In this document: one piece after another, positions 42,550-51,952 of the stretch | How positions within the stretch are numbered: the stretch's first letter is position 1 | Layout of the letters: every line of letters starts with the position of its first letter | Assembly: GCF_004339025.1 (NCBI RefSeq) | Contig: NZ_SMFT01000006.1 | Span: 1 to 64,000 of the forward strand | DNA: 64,000 nt | Reading direction: 5' to 3' | DNA from: Volucribacter psittacicida | Lineage (GTDB): Bacteria > Pseudomonadota > Gammaproteobacteria > Enterobacterales > Pasteurellaceae | The notes under the pieces: generated by a model | Seen by the model: only the letters and a program-made list of their open reading frames with translations | What the model was told of the DNA's origin: nothing | Databases searched by the model: none | Program-made: the position numbers and the translations under genes

Positions 42550-43965
42550 ATGTCAAACACAGCTATTGATCGCGTTTTTAGCCTGATTGAAGAAAATGAT
42601 ATTAAATTTGTACTATTGCGTTTTACCAATATTAAAGGTAAAGAACACGCCGTTTCTATTCCTGCTAATCTTGTTGACGAAGATTTATTTGAAGAAGGAA
42701 AAATGTTTGATGGTTCATCTGTGGAAGGTTGGAGAACCATTAATAAAGCCGATATGTTGCTAATGCCAATTGCAGAAACAGCGGTTGTTGATCCTTTTGC
42801 TCAAATCCCAACCTTATCTATTCGTTGTAGTATCTATGAACCAAATACGATGCAAAGCTATGATCGTGACCCACGTTCTATTGCAATGCGTGCAGAAAAT
42901 TACCTAAAAAGCACAGGGATTGCAGACAGTGCCTCTTTTGGGCCAGAGCCAGAGTTTTTCTTATTTGATGATGTACGTTTTAGCACAAAAATGAATAACG
43001 TAAGTTATCATATTGATGACCAAGAAGCGGCTTGGAATACAAACACAAGTTACGATGAAGGCAACAGTGCTTATCGTCCTTTAGTGAAAGGTGGTTATTG
43101 TGCTGTGGCACCAAATGACACAGGGCATGATATTCGTTCTGAAATGTGCTTATTATTAGCAGAAATGGGCTTAGTTATCGAAGCACATCACCACGAAGTG
43201 GCAACCGCAGGACAAAATGAAATTGCAACACGCTTTAATACATTAACCTTAAAAGCCGATGAAACCCAAATTTATAAATATGTAGTACAAAATGTGGCCG
43301 CAGAACACGGCAAAACAGCCTGTTTTATGCCAAAACCTTTTGCTGGCGACAATGGCTCAGGTATGCACTGTAATATGTCTCTAAGTAAAGAGGGTAAAAA
43401 CATCTTTATGGGAGATAAATATGCAGGCTTATCAGAAACAGCCCTTTATTACATCGGCGGTATTATCAAGCATGCGAAAGCCCTTAACGCTTTCACTAAC
43501 CCGTCAACCAATTCTTATAAACGCTTAGTGCCAGGATTTGAAGCGCCTGTATTGCTTGCTTATTCTGCCAGCAACCGTTCCGCTTCAATTCGTATCCCAG
43601 CGGTAACATCGCCAAAAGCGACACGCGTTGAGGCTCGCTTCCCAGATCCACTTGCCAACCCATATTTAGCTTTCTCAGCCTTATTAATGGCGGGGTTAGA
43701 TGGCATCATCAATAAAATTCACCCAGGTGAAGCAATGGATAAAAACCTCTATGATTTACCACCAGAAGAATTAAAAGATATTCCTGCGGTATCAAGCTCA
43801 TTAGGCGAAGCATTGAGTGCCTTAGAACAAGATTACGAGTTTTTAACCCAAGGTGGCGTATTCAGCAAAGATTTCATTGATACCTATATTGAAATGAAAC
43901 GCAAAGAGGTAGAACGTCTCAATATGACACCACACCCAGTTGAATTTGAAATGTATTATGCGTAG
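42550..43965 (+). CDS. glnA: Glutamine synthetase type I
   Basis: Makes glutamine from glutamate, ammonia and ATP; dodecameric. The 471 residues show the beta-grasp segment [21 protein letters not shown], the ATP site [14 protein letters not shown], the [17 protein letters not shown] stretch and [19 protein letters not shown]. The adenylylation Tyr is in [12 protein letters not shown] (about residue 400). The enzyme that modifies it, GlnE, is encoded at 55461-58367. It is monocistronic with a strong terminator. Confidence 0.98.
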   Translation: MSNTAIDRVFSLIEENDIKFVLLRFTNIKGKEHAVSIPANLVDEDLFEEGKMFDGSSVEGWRTINKADMLLMPIAETAVVDPFAQIPTLSIRCSIYEPNTMQSYDRDPRSIAMRAENYLKSTGIADSASFGPEPEFFLFDDVRFSTKMNNVSYHIDDQEAAWNTNTSYDEGNSAYRPLVKGGYCAVAPNDTGHDIRSEMCLLLAEMGLVIEAHHHEVATAGQNEIATRFNTLTLKADETQIYKYVVQNVAAEHGKTACFMPKPFAGDNGSGMHCNMSLSKEGKNIFMGDKYAGLSETALYYIGGIIKHAKALNAFTNPSTNSYKRLVPGFEAPVLLAYSASNRSASIRIPAVTSPKATRVEARFPDPLANPYLAFSALLMAGLDGIINKIHPGEAMDKNLYDLPPEELKDIPAVSSSLGEALSALEQDYEFLTQGGVFSKDFIDTYIEMKRKEVERLNMTPHPVEFEMYYA

Positions 43966-43984
43966 TAACTTCATGTTACATTTT

Positions 43985-44007
43985 GGCGACCTAAGGTCGC
44001 CTTTTTT
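43985..44007 (+). terminator. Rho-independent terminator of glnA
   Basis: A perfect 7-bp stem, GGCGACC (43985-43991) with GGTCGCC (43995-44001), has a 3-base loop followed by T6. Confidence 0.93.
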
Positions 44008-44056
44008 ATGATTGGGGAAAAGTGCGGTGAATTTTTACAATATTTTTACCTCTCTT

Positions 44057-44074
44057 TGTAAATAAAACTTTCCA
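44057..44074 (+). promoter_or_regulatory. TyrR box upstream of tyrR
   Basis: TGTAAA-TAAAAC-TTTCCA matches the TGTAAA-N6-TTTACA consensus at 11 of 12 positions. It ends 8 bp before the -35 box of the predicted tyrR promoter, suggesting autoregulation. Confidence 0.6.
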
Positions 44075-44082
44075 AAAATCAT

Positions 44083-44111
44083 TTGTCAATTTTACAGTCG
44101 TGCCGTATTAT
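44083..44111 (+). promoter_or_regulatory. Predicted tyrR promoter
   Basis: TTGTCA (44083-44088), a 17-bp spacer and TATTAT (44106-44111). It lies 35 bp before the chosen tyrR start and immediately downstream of the TyrR box. Confidence 0.65.
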
Positions 44112-44145
44112 GCTAGAAAGTATGACAAAGATAATAGGGGACGAA

Positions 44146-45099
44146 ATGAAACAAGATAAACGCCAACATAATTTTTCAGAGATCATTGCCAATAGTCCTA
44201 AAATGATCGCATTAATTAATAAAGCAAAAAAATTTGCTTTGTTAGATGCCCCCTTATTAATTCAAGGCGAAACGGGGACAGGAAAAGAATTATTAGCTAA
44301 AATTTGTCATCACATTAGTCCTCGCGCTACACAAAAGTTTATCGCAGTAAATTGTGCAGGCCTACCTCAAAAAGAAGCCGAAAGTGAAATGTTTGGCTCA
44401 GCCCTTGCAGATAAGCAAAGCACAGGTTTTTTTGAATACGCGCATAATGGTACGGTGTTATTGGATAATGTGGCTGAATTGCCATTAGAGTTACAAGCTA
44501 AACTTTTGCGTTTTCTCAATGACGGTTCTTTTCGCCGAGTGGGCGAGGAACAAGAGCATCACGCCGATGTTAGAGTGATTTGTACATCACAAATTCCGTT
44601 ACAATATTATGTTGAACAAGGAAAAATGCGGAGTGATTTATTTCACCGTTTAAATGTTTTAGCTTTAACCATTCCGCCCCTGAGAGAGCGTAAGGAAGAT
44701 GTGCCAGCCTTACTGGACTTATTTATTCAGCAAATTTGTCAACAATTAGAAATTGAGCCGCCTCGTTATGACCAAGCCTTTTTGCAATATCTGATTAATT
44801 ATCCTTGGGCAGGTAATGTTAGAGAACTCTATAATGCCCTTTATCGTGCTTGCACCTTAGCGGAGAATCAGCAACTTTCCATCGCCGGCTTGAGTTTATT
44901 GGAAAATGATATTCAATCTATGGATATTGAACAATTTGGCGAAGAAACCCTTGAGCAAATTATGGGCAATTTTGAAGCGGCAATCTTACGTAAGTTTTAT
45001 GAAAAATATCCAAGTACGCGTAAACTGGCAAATCGTTTAGGGATTTCTCATACTGCTGTCGCCAATAAGTTACGCCAATATCATATTACCAAACCTTGA
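44146..45099 (+). CDS. tyrR: TyrR-type transcriptional regulator, short form
   Basis: Controls aromatic amino acid genes. The 317-residue protein consists of the AAA+ core (GETGTGKELLAK Walker A, GTVLLDNVAEL Walker B-like, FHRLNV, NYPWAGNVREL) and a C-terminal helix-turn-helix (STRKLANRLGISHTAVANKL). It lacks the N-terminal ACT/PAS part (about 190 residues) of E. coli TyrR; Haemophilus TyrR is short in the same way. The central GAFTGA loop needed for sigma-54 activation is absent, fitting a sigma-70 repressor. The frame is open to 44083, but the ATG at 44146 with AGGGGACGAA upstream is downstream of the predicted promoter and is preferred. Confidence 0.92.
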   Translation: MKQDKRQHNFSEIIANSPKMIALINKAKKFALLDAPLLIQGETGTGKELLAKICHHISPRATQKFIAVNCAGLPQKEAESEMFGSALADKQSTGFFEYAHNGTVLLDNVAELPLELQAKLLRFLNDGSFRRVGEEQEHHADVRVICTSQIPLQYYVEQGKMRSDLFHRLNVLALTIPPLRERKEDVPALLDLFIQQICQQLEIEPPRYDQAFLQYLINYPWAGNVRELYNALYRACTLAENQQLSIAGLSLLENDIQSMDIEQFGEETLEQIMGNFEAAILRKFYEKYPSTRKLANRLGISHTAVANKLRQYHITKP

Positions 45100-45120
45100 T
45101 TTAGTTAATAAATAGGGGAA

Positions 45121-45193
45121 ATGGATAAAAGAGTGACTAGAAAGTGGTTTCAAGTCCGTTGAGAAAACGATTATTAGTTACCATTTTTTCCAT
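45121..45193. repeat. Mini-element with 18-bp inverted ends
   Basis: The left end ATGGATAAAAGAGTGACT (45121-45138) and the right end AGTTACCATTTTTTCCAT (45176-45193) are imperfect inverted repeats (14 of 18 match after complementing) around 37 bp of unrelated DNA. The right end resembles the motif repeated at 1207-1299. It looks like a solo or miniature insertion-sequence relic between tyrR and hda. Confidence 0.45.
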
Positions 45194-45204
45194 TATATTT
45201 CTTT

Positions 45205-45900
45205 TTACAACGCCAAAATCTCTTTCACAAAGGGAATGGTTAATTTACGTTTTGCTTGTAATGAAGCCTTATCTAAACGTTCAAGGACGTTAAATAAGGT
45301 GTGATTATCACGTTCTAACCGTTTTAATAAAAAATTAGCGGTATCATTGGGTAACTCAATACCTCGGCGTTGCGCTCGTTGTTGTAATACCTCAATTTTT
45401 TGCTCATCATTTAAAGGCTGTAATTGATAGGTTTCTCCCCAAGTTAATCTTGAAGCTAAATCTGCTAATTGAATAGGAAGTGCTTTCACAGGGTGATCTG
45501 CACTAATCAATAATAGGGTTTTGCCGTTTTCTTTGATACGATTGATTAAATCAAAAATCGCCTCTTCCCATTGCGGATCGCCAAGTACGCTCTGAATATC
45601 ATCTAAACACACTGCCGCCTGTTGTTCTAAATTATCAAGTACCGCGGGGGAAAAATAGCGAGATTCTTTGAGTGGTACATAAATAGCAGGGCGTTGAGCC
45701 AAGAGAAAATGATTAGAAATGGCTTTGAGAAAATGGGTTTTGCCGCTGCTTGCTGTGCCCCAAATAAAAAAGAACGGCTGGCATAATTGATGAAAGTTAG
45801 CTTGCACAGAATTGAGTAGCAATAAATTATTGCCACTATAGAAATTTTCCAAAGTATCATCATCAATTTGATGAATCGGTAACGGAAGTTGTTCGGTCAA
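45205..45900 (-). CDS. hda: DnaA regulatory inactivator Hda
   Basis: AAA+ protein that, with the DNA-loaded beta clamp, stimulates ATP hydrolysis by DnaA and prevents over-initiation. It is 231 residues. A short clamp-binding motif at the N-terminus (EQLPLPIHQ) is followed by Walker A WGTASSGKTHFL, Walker B CLDDIQ and sensor ISADHPVKALP. It lies 39 bp after uraA in the upp-uraA-hda order conserved across enteric and Pasteurellaceae genomes. Confidence 0.94.
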   Translation of the reverse strand: MTEQLPLPIHQIDDDTLENFYSGNNLLLLNSVQANFHQLCQPFFFIWGTASSGKTHFLKAISNHFLLAQRPAIYVPLKESRYFSPAVLDNLEQQAAVCLDDIQSVLGDPQWEEAIFDLINRIKENGKTLLLISADHPVKALPIQLADLASRLTWGETYQLQPLNDEQKIEVLQQRAQRRGIELPNDTANFLLKRLERDNHTLFNVLERLDKASLQAKRKLTIPFVKEILAL

Positions 45901-45939
45901 AAACTCACCTTAAATATTATTATGCCTAGCCCAAGCATT

Positions 45940-47190
45940 TTATTTTATTTCTTGGTTTATTTCCTGATCTTTTGCTTTAGGTAAAATTAAATTGAGTAAA
46001 ATGGCTACTACGGCACATAAACTAATGCCTTTTAAGGAAATTTCACCCACATTAACAAACATTCCACCAATGCCAAAGGTCATTACCACGGAAATAATAC
46101 AAAGATTACGAGCCTCAGTTACATCAACTTTTGCCCGAATCAGCGTGCTCATTCCCACAACCGCAATAGAGCCGAAGACTAGCATCATAATTCCGCCCAT
46201 AACAATGGTTGGAATGGTTGAAAGAAATGCCCCTACTTTACCACAAAATGAAATAGCAATCGCCCATACTGCCGCCCAAGTCATAATATTCGGATTGAAA
46301 TTACGGGTCAGCATCACTGCGCCTGTTACCTCTGCATAAGTGGTATTTGGTGGTCCACCAAGAAACGAAGCGGCTGAAGTGGCGATACCATCACCTAACA
46401 ATGTACGGTGCAACCCCGGTTTTTTTAAGAAATCTTTACCTGTTACCGAGCTAATCGCCATAATACCGCCCACATGTTCCACCGCAGGGGCGATAGCAAT
46501 AGGTAATAAATAGAGAATTGCCTCTAATTTAAATTCTGGTGTGGTAAGCTGTGGCAAGCTAAACCAAGGAGCATCAAAGACAGGTTGAAAATCAATTAAA
46601 CCAAGACATAAACAAAGAATATAGCCCACCAAAATGCCAAACATAATCGGCACTAATTTCATCATTCCCTTGGCAAAGACTGCAACGGCTAAGGTGGTAA
46701 TCAGGGTAACCATTGAGACCAAAATGGCATCATTATAAGCATAACTACTGTTTTTGCCCAATGCCATATCCACTGCTACAGGGGCTAAGCCCATACCGAT
46801 AATAATAATCACAGGCCCTACTACCACAGGAGGAAAAATACGTTGTAATGCCTCAGCCCCTTTCACTTTCACTAAAGCACTCAAGGCAAAATAGACCAAC
46901 CCCGTAAACACCAAACCGCCCATGGTTACCGAAATTCCCCAAGTTTGGATACCATATTGAATGGGAGCAATAAAGGCAAAAGAAGAGGCAAGGAAAATCG
47001 GCACTTGGCGACCCGTACAAAATTGGAATAATAAGGTACCAATGCCCGCGGTTAATAATGCCGTATTCGCATCAAGCCCCGTAATTAAAGGAACAAGCAC
47101 CAATGCCCCAAAGGCAACGAATAACATTTGTAAGCCTACGAAGGCTTGTTTTGGCTGGCTTTGTATCGCCACATTTTGTTCATTTTGCAT
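45940..47190 (-). CDS. uraA: Uracil permease
   Basis: Proton-coupled uracil importer of the NCS2 family. It is 416 residues with about fourteen helices. The substrate-binding segments AVEHVGGIMAISSVTGKD and the NAT motif GGPPNTTYAEVTGAVMLTR (given as its core) are intact, as is the N-terminal FVGLQMLFVAFGALVLVP. It is downstream of upp, from which it is separated by a USS-pair hairpin, and upstream of hda. Confidence 0.95.
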   Translation of the reverse strand: MQNEQNVAIQSQPKQAFVGLQMLFVAFGALVLVPLITGLDANTALLTAGIGTLLFQFCTGRQVPIFLASSFAFIAPIQYGIQTWGISVTMGGLVFTGLVYFALSALVKVKGAEALQRIFPPVVVGPVIIIIGMGLAPVAVDMALGKNSSYAYNDAILVSMVTLITTLAVAVFAKGMMKLVPIMFGILVGYILCLCLGLIDFQPVFDAPWFSLPQLTTPEFKLEAILYLLPIAIAPAVEHVGGIMAISSVTGKDFLKKPGLHRTLLGDGIATSAASFLGGPPNTTYAEVTGAVMLTRNFNPNIMTWAAVWAIAISFCGKVGAFLSTIPTIVMGGIMMLVFGSIAVVGMSTLIRAKVDVTEARNLCIISVVMTFGIGGMFVNVGEISLKGISLCAVVAILLNLILPKAKDQEINQEIK

Positions 47191-47232
47191 AAAGTTTCAA
47201 CTCTCTGACTGAATTAACTTTGTTAATAGAAA

Positions 47233-47278
47233 AAGTGCGGTCAATTTAGCAAAAATTTTTGTAAAATAGACCGCACTT
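47233..47278. repeat. Inverted uptake-sequence pair between upp and uraA
   Basis: AAGTGCGGT (47233-47241) and ACCGCACTT (47270-47278) can form a hairpin with an AAAAATTTTT-containing loop. It is inside the upp-uraA transcription unit and may be a partial terminator. Confidence 0.65.
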
Positions 47279-47282
47279 CAAA

Positions 47283-47909
47283 TTATTTTGTCCCAAAGAT
47301 TTTATCGCCCGCATCGCCCAAGCCCGGCACAATATAACCTTTCTCATTTAAACATTGATCAATAGAAGCGGTATAAAGCTCAATATCAGGATGAGCCTGC
47401 TGTAATGCCTCAATTCCCTCAGGGGCAGCCACCAGCACTAACACCTTAATTTGATGACAACCCTTTTGTTTTAACAAATCAATGGTCGCAATCATTGAAC
47501 CACCTGTGGCGAGCATAGGGTCAACCACAATGGCTAAACGCTCAGACAAATCACTTGCCAGTTTTTGGAAATAAGGCACAGGTTGCAAGGTTTCTTCATC
47601 ACGATAAATCCCCACCACACTAATTCTCGCACTTGGAATATGTTCCAACACACCATCCATCATACCCAAGCCAGCACGCAAAATAGGCACAACAGTGACT
47701 TTTTTGCCCTTAATGCGATCCACTTCCACTTGGCCACACCAACCATCAATAATCACTTTTTCCGTTTCTAAATCCGCTGTCGCTTCATAGGTTAATAAAC
47801 TCCCCACTTCAGTGGCTAATTCTCGGAAATGTTTCGTATTAATATTTGCTGCACGCATTAAACCAAGTTTATGCTTTACCAAGGGATGTTTCACTTCCAC
47901 AATTTTCAT
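47283..47909 (-). CDS. upp: Uracil phosphoribosyltransferase
   Basis: Salvages uracil to UMP using PRPP. It is 208 residues, the same as E. coli. The PRPP loop is in [12 protein letters not shown], and the uracil-binding region is near [17 protein letters not shown] at the C-terminus. [13 protein letters not shown] is also typical. It is divergent from purM across a 218-bp region containing a PurR-type operator, the same arrangement as in E. coli. The start has AGGAGCGG upstream. Confidence 0.97.
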   Translation of the reverse strand: MKIVEVKHPLVKHKLGLMRAANINTKHFRELATEVGSLLTYEATADLETEKVIIDGWCGQVEVDRIKGKKVTVVPILRAGLGMMDGVLEHIPSARISVVGIYRDEETLQPVPYFQKLASDLSERLAIVVDPMLATGGSMIATIDLLKQKGCHQIKVLVLVAAPEGIEALQQAHPDIELYTASIDQCLNEKGYIVPGLGDAGDKIFGTK

Positions 47910-48057
47910 TGTCCGCTCCTTTTTGTCTTATTCAACACAAATTAGTGAATTTTAAATCAGAATAAGCATAATGAACAGTGAAAAAAGAAATTTCTGTGAA
48001 AATTCACCGCACTTTTGCCCTAAATATTGACAAAGCATATTTGAATGAAAATTCCTA

Positions 48058-48073
48058 TCGCAAACGATTGCTT
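48058..48073. promoter_or_regulatory. PurR operator between upp and purM
   Basis: TCGCAAACGATTGCTT fits the 16-base consensus ANGCAANCGNTTNCNT at all but the first position. A TATAAT follows at 48081-48086, so a repressor here would cover the purM -35 region. Confidence 0.7.
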
Positions 48074-48127
48074 AAATCGGTATAATTTCCCGCAATTATT
48101 TTTTATTCATCGTAAAGGAAACCCTCT

Positions 48128-49165
48128 GTGAGCAAACAATCATTAAGTTACAAAGATGCTGGTGTGGATATTAACGCTGGTAATGAATTAGTGGAACGCA
48201 TTAAAGCGGATGTTAAACGTACTACTCGTCCCGAAGTGATGGGGGGATTAGGTGGATTTGGGGCATTATGTGCCATTCCAAGTCAATATAAAGAGCCAAT
48301 TTTGGTGTCTGGAACTGACGGCGTGGGAACAAAGTTGCGTTTAGCCATTGATTTACAACGTCATCAAGGCATTGGTCTTGATTTGGTGGCAATGTGTGTG
48401 AATGATTTGGTGGTACAGGGGGCAGAACCGCTGTTTTTCCTCGATTATTACGCCACAAGTAAACTTGAGGTTGATGTGGCAGCAGAAGTGGTAAAAAGCA
48501 TTGCCAATGGCTGTGAGCAAGCTGGTTGTGCCTTAGTGGGCGGTGAAACGGCGGAAATGCCGGGTATGTATCATCAGGGCGATTATGATCTGGCGGGCTT
48601 TTGTGTCGGTGTGGTAGAAAAAGCGGAGATTATTGATGGTAGTAAAGTAAAAGCTGGCGATAGTCTTATTGCTTTAGGCTCAAGTGGCCCACATTCCAAT
48701 GGTTATTCCTTAATTCGTAAAGTGCTTGATGTGGCTGGTGTTGATCCTCAAAACGAACAATTAGCAGGGAAATCCTTAGCCGATCATTTATTAGCGCCAA
48801 CCAAAATTTATGTGAAATCCATTTTAAATTTGATTAAACAGACTGAGGTTCATGCCATTGCCCATCTCACAGGCGGTGGTTTCTGGGAAAATATTCCACG
48901 TGTTTTACCTGCCAATGCCAAAGCGGTGATTAATGAACAAAGCTGGCAATGGCCTGCGATTTTTACTTGGTTACAACAACAAGGCAATATTTCTCGCCAC
49001 GAAATGTATCGCACCTTTAACTGCGGTGTGGGTATGGTAATTGCTTTGCCAAGCGAGCAAGTAGAAAATGCCCTTGCATTGTTACAACAAGCAGGCGAAC
49101 AGGCTTGGTTAATTGGCCACATTGAACAAGCGGAAGCTGGCGAACCACAGGTCATCATTAACTAA
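48128..49165 (+). CDS. purM: Phosphoribosylformylglycinamidine cyclo-ligase
   Basis: AIR synthetase, fifth step of purine synthesis. It is 345 residues, as in E. coli. [44 protein letters not shown] and [13 protein letters not shown] are conserved. The start is GTG with AAAGGAAACCC upstream. It is controlled by the PurR-type site at 48058. purN normally follows directly, but here a dGTPase gene lies between them, starting 25 bp after the purM stop codon. Confidence 0.97.
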   Translation: MSKQSLSYKDAGVDINAGNELVERIKADVKRTTRPEVMGGLGGFGALCAIPSQYKEPILVSGTDGVGTKLRLAIDLQRHQGIGLDLVAMCVNDLVVQGAEPLFFLDYYATSKLEVDVAAEVVKSIANGCEQAGCALVGGETAEMPGMYHQGDYDLAGFCVGVVEKAEIIDGSKVKAGDSLIALGSSGPHSNGYSLIRKVLDVAGVDPQNEQLAGKSLADHLLAPTKIYVKSILNLIKQTEVHAIAHLTGGGFWENIPRVLPANAKAVINEQSWQWPAIFTWLQQQGNISRHEMYRTFNCGVGMVIALPSEQVENALALLQQAGEQAWLIGHIEQAEAGEPQVIIN

Positions 49166-49190
49166 CAGCCTATCAAGCTAGGGGGAAACA

Positions 49191-50618
49191 ATGTTTAATT
49201 GGCAACAATTATTACATTCACAACGTATCGGCGGCGAAAATCGTGGTAGCAAGGAGTTTGCCTTTGACAGTGATTACAAGCGAATTGTGACTAGTCCCGC
49301 CTTTCGCCGTTTACAAGATAAAACCCAAGTGTTCCCCCTTGAACGCCACGATTTCGTGCATACTCGGCTTACCCATTCTATTGAAGTCGCTATGTTGGCA
49401 CGAGAGTTAGCCACTAATATCATACAATATTACAAAGGCGAGGACGCGCCTATTTTAAATGAAAGAAAAGAGGACATCTGCCGTATCTTAGAATGTGCCA
49501 GTTTGCTTCATGATATTGGCAATCCTCCTTTTGGGCATTTTGGTGAGGATATTATTCGCCACTGGTTTGCTAGCCATTTAGCCCCAATGTTGCAACAAAA
49601 AATGCTAGAAAATATTAATATAGAGTATTTTCTTGCCCATTATTTATCCGACTTTATTGAGTTTGATGGCAATGCCCAAGCATTGCGTATTATTACCAAA
49701 TTGCATAATTTTTCTGGCGATCCCGGTATGCACTTAACGGCGGCAACCATTAATACCATGATTAAATATACCCGTTCTTCTACTGAGGCTTATGATAAAC
49801 AAAATGCCAAGTTGGTAGAGAAAAAAATGGGATATTTCCAAGCGGAACAAAAAATTTTTGAAAAAGTAACCGCACTTACTGGGGTAGAAAAAGCAAGACA
49901 CCCTCTCACCTTTATTTTAGAGGCGGCTGATGATATTGCTTATTTAACAGCTGATATTGAAGATGCCCTTAAAAAAGAATTATTTAGCTTTGATTTTTTT
50001 AAACAAAAATTAACAGAATTTAATCAGCAATGGGAAAATTTAAAAGATCCAAAAGACAATGATAAAAATAAATATTTAAATGAGGTGCATAAGCAACAAA
50101 CTAAAAATCAAGAAGACGGTAACCAAGAAGAATTGATTAATCAATGTTTCTTTGATATTCGGAAAAAACTGATTTATGCCGCTTCTTTTTCCTTTAATCA
50201 TCATTATTCCGCCATTATGCAGGGCAATTATAATGCGGATTTATTTAAAGGTAGTTGGGCGGAAACCTTGCATAAATTCCTCCGTCAATTCGCTTTAAAA
50301 CATATTTTTTCCAATAAACATATTCTGAAACTAGAAATTTCAGGGCATAGCGTACTCACCTTTCTACTAAATAAATTTGTTGCAGCCGTATTACCTTATG
50401 CTGATTTAAATAATATTCATAATAAATTAGATAAAAAATTAGTGGCATTAATTTCTGAAAGTCATAAACAAATTTATCAACGTTTTGCAACGAAACATCA
50501 AGATGATCCACATTATTTATTATATCTTCGCTTACTGATGGTTACCGATTTTATTTCAGGTATGACCGACAGCTACGCACATGATCTTTATACCACCTTA
50601 TCGGGCTATCATATTTAA
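49191..50618 (+). CDS. dgt: Dgt-family dNTP triphosphohydrolase
   Basis: HD-domain enzyme that splits dGTP (or dNTPs) into nucleoside and triphosphate. It is 475 residues against 505 in E. coli. FRRLQDKTQVFPLERHDFVH then TRLTHSIEVAM, the metal motif LLHDIGNPPFGHFGE, FDGNAQALRI, EAADDIAYLTADIEDALKKE and the C-terminal DFISGMTDSYAHDLY all match Dgt in order. A lysine/asparagine-rich insertion, roughly residues 280-315, is unlike E. coli. It sits between purM and purN; its stop codon abuts the purN ATG, so the three genes are probably one transcript. Dgt-type enzymes can also restrict phages by draining dNTPs. Confidence 0.9.
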   Translation: MFNWQQLLHSQRIGGENRGSKEFAFDSDYKRIVTSPAFRRLQDKTQVFPLERHDFVHTRLTHSIEVAMLARELATNIIQYYKGEDAPILNERKEDICRILECASLLHDIGNPPFGHFGEDIIRHWFASHLAPMLQQKMLENINIEYFLAHYLSDFIEFDGNAQALRIITKLHNFSGDPGMHLTAATINTMIKYTRSSTEAYDKQNAKLVEKKMGYFQAEQKIFEKVTALTGVEKARHPLTFILEAADDIAYLTADIEDALKKELFSFDFFKQKLTEFNQQWENLKDPKDNDKNKYLNEVHKQQTKNQEDGNQEELINQCFFDIRKKLIYAASFSFNHHYSAIMQGNYNADLFKGSWAETLHKFLRQFALKHIFSNKHILKLEISGHSVLTFLLNKFVAAVLPYADLNNIHNKLDKKLVALISESHKQIYQRFATKHQDDPHYLLYLRLLMVTDFISGMTDSYAHDLYTTLSGYHI

Positions 50619-51263
50619 ATGACTATGAAAAAAATTGTTGTATTAATTTCAGGACAAGGCACAAATTTACAAGCCATTATTGAGGCTTGTACTGAACAAA
50701 AAATTGCTGGCAAAATTGTGTCGGTAATCAGTAATAAAGCAACGGCATTCGGCTTACAGCGTGCTAGCCAAGCCAATATTCCTACCCAAGTTTTTTTACG
50801 TAAAAACTTTAGCGATAATCTCGCGATGGATATGGCGATTGCCGATTATATTGAGCAACAACAGGCGGATTTAATTGTATTAGCGGGTTATATGAAAATT
50901 CTTACCCCACAATTTACCCAACGCTTTGCCGGTAAAATCTTAAATATTCATCCTTCGCTATTACCGAAATATCCGGGATTGGATACTTATCAACGAGCCA
51001 TTGAGGCTGGCGAAAAAGAACATGGCACCACCGTTCATTTTGTCAATGAAGAGGTTGATGGTGGGGCTATCGTGTTACAAGCGAAAGTGCCAATTTTTGC
51101 CGAGGATAATGTGCAAGATGTGGAACAACGAGTCAAACAGCAAGAATTTGCCATTTATCCTTTAGTGATCGATTGGTTTGTAAAAGGTCGCTTAGTATTG
51201 CAAGATAACCAAGCCTATTTAGATGGAAAACCCTTGCCTCAACAAGGCTATGCTGCCGAGTAA
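50619..51263 (+). CDS. purN: Phosphoribosylglycinamide formyltransferase
   Basis: Transfers the formyl group of 10-formyl-THF to GAR, third step of purine synthesis. The 214 residues (E. coli 212) contain VLISGQGTNLQAII, the catalytic Asn/His in NIHPSLLPKYPG and Asp in EEVDGGAIVLQAKVP. It starts directly after the dgt stop codon (TAAATG). A second ATG two codons later is an alternative start. Confidence 0.97.
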   Translation: MTMKKIVVLISGQGTNLQAIIEACTEQKIAGKIVSVISNKATAFGLQRASQANIPTQVFLRKNFSDNLAMDMAIADYIEQQQADLIVLAGYMKILTPQFTQRFAGKILNIHPSLLPKYPGLDTYQRAIEAGEKEHGTTVHFVNEEVDGGAIVLQAKVPIFAEDNVQDVEQRVKQQEFAIYPLVIDWFVKGRLVLQDNQAYLDGKPLPQQGYAAE

Positions 51264-51342
51264 GGATAAAGCAAGGGGAACTATATCGTTTTACCCCAAT
51301 TTATGCTATTCTGACCTGAATTTTGGCTTATTGAGATGAATT

Positions 51343-51882
51343 ATGAACAAAATCATCATTGATGAAAATCAGTTTCAACGCACAATTTCACGCATTTCTC
51401 ACGAGATTATTGAAAAACATCAAAACCTAGATAATATTATTATCGTGGGGATCAAACGTCGTGGGGCAGAAATTGCTCAATTTATTAAACGCAAAATTTT
51501 TGATCTCACCCAACAAGAACTTCCCTCCATGGATTTGGATATTACCTTTTATCGTGATGATCTTGAATATGCTGAGCCTGCAAGTCAATCACCCGTTTAT
51601 CACGGTGCTTCCGAATATCTTAATATTCAAAATAAAATTGTGATCTTGGTTGATGATGTTTTATTTACAGGACGAACTATTCGTGCTGCATTAGATGCTC
51701 TCGTTGATTTCGGGCGTGCGGCGAAAGTGGAATTAGTGATTTTTGTGGATCGCGGTCATCGAGAATTACCTATTCGTGCAGATTATGTGGGTAAAAATGT
51801 GCCTACCAGTAAAACAGAGAAAGTACAGGTACGCACAGCAAAATACGATGGCTGTAATGAAGTTGCCTTAATCACAAAATAA
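51343..51882 (+). CDS. pyrR: Bifunctional PyrR
   Basis: A 179-residue type I phosphoribosyltransferase. In Gram-positives PyrR binds pyr mRNA and has uracil phosphoribosyltransferase activity. The PRPP loop VILVDDVLFTGRTIRAALD, DITFYRDDL and FVDRGHRELPIRADYVGKN are diagnostic. Whether it regulates RNA in Pasteurellaceae is unclear; no pyr anti-antiterminator is visible in this window. Monocistronic, between purN and surA. Confidence 0.92.
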   Translation: MNKIIIDENQFQRTISRISHEIIEKHQNLDNIIIVGIKRRGAEIAQFIKRKIFDLTQQELPSMDLDITFYRDDLEYAEPASQSPVYHGASEYLNIQNKIVILVDDVLFTGRTIRAALDALVDFGRAAKVELVIFVDRGHRELPIRADYVGKNVPTSKTEKVQVRTAKYDGCNEVALITK

Positions 51883-51952
51883 GGGAACCTTTTAATAAAC
51901 CAACGCTCTAAATAACGTCTAATTCTCATAATAAAAGGAATGGAATAACACA

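Noticed and set aside
44083..44145. Longer TyrR start at 44083 or 44110
   Set aside because: Both lie within the predicted promoter and lack a ribosome site, while the ATG at 44146 has a GGGGAC site at good spacing.
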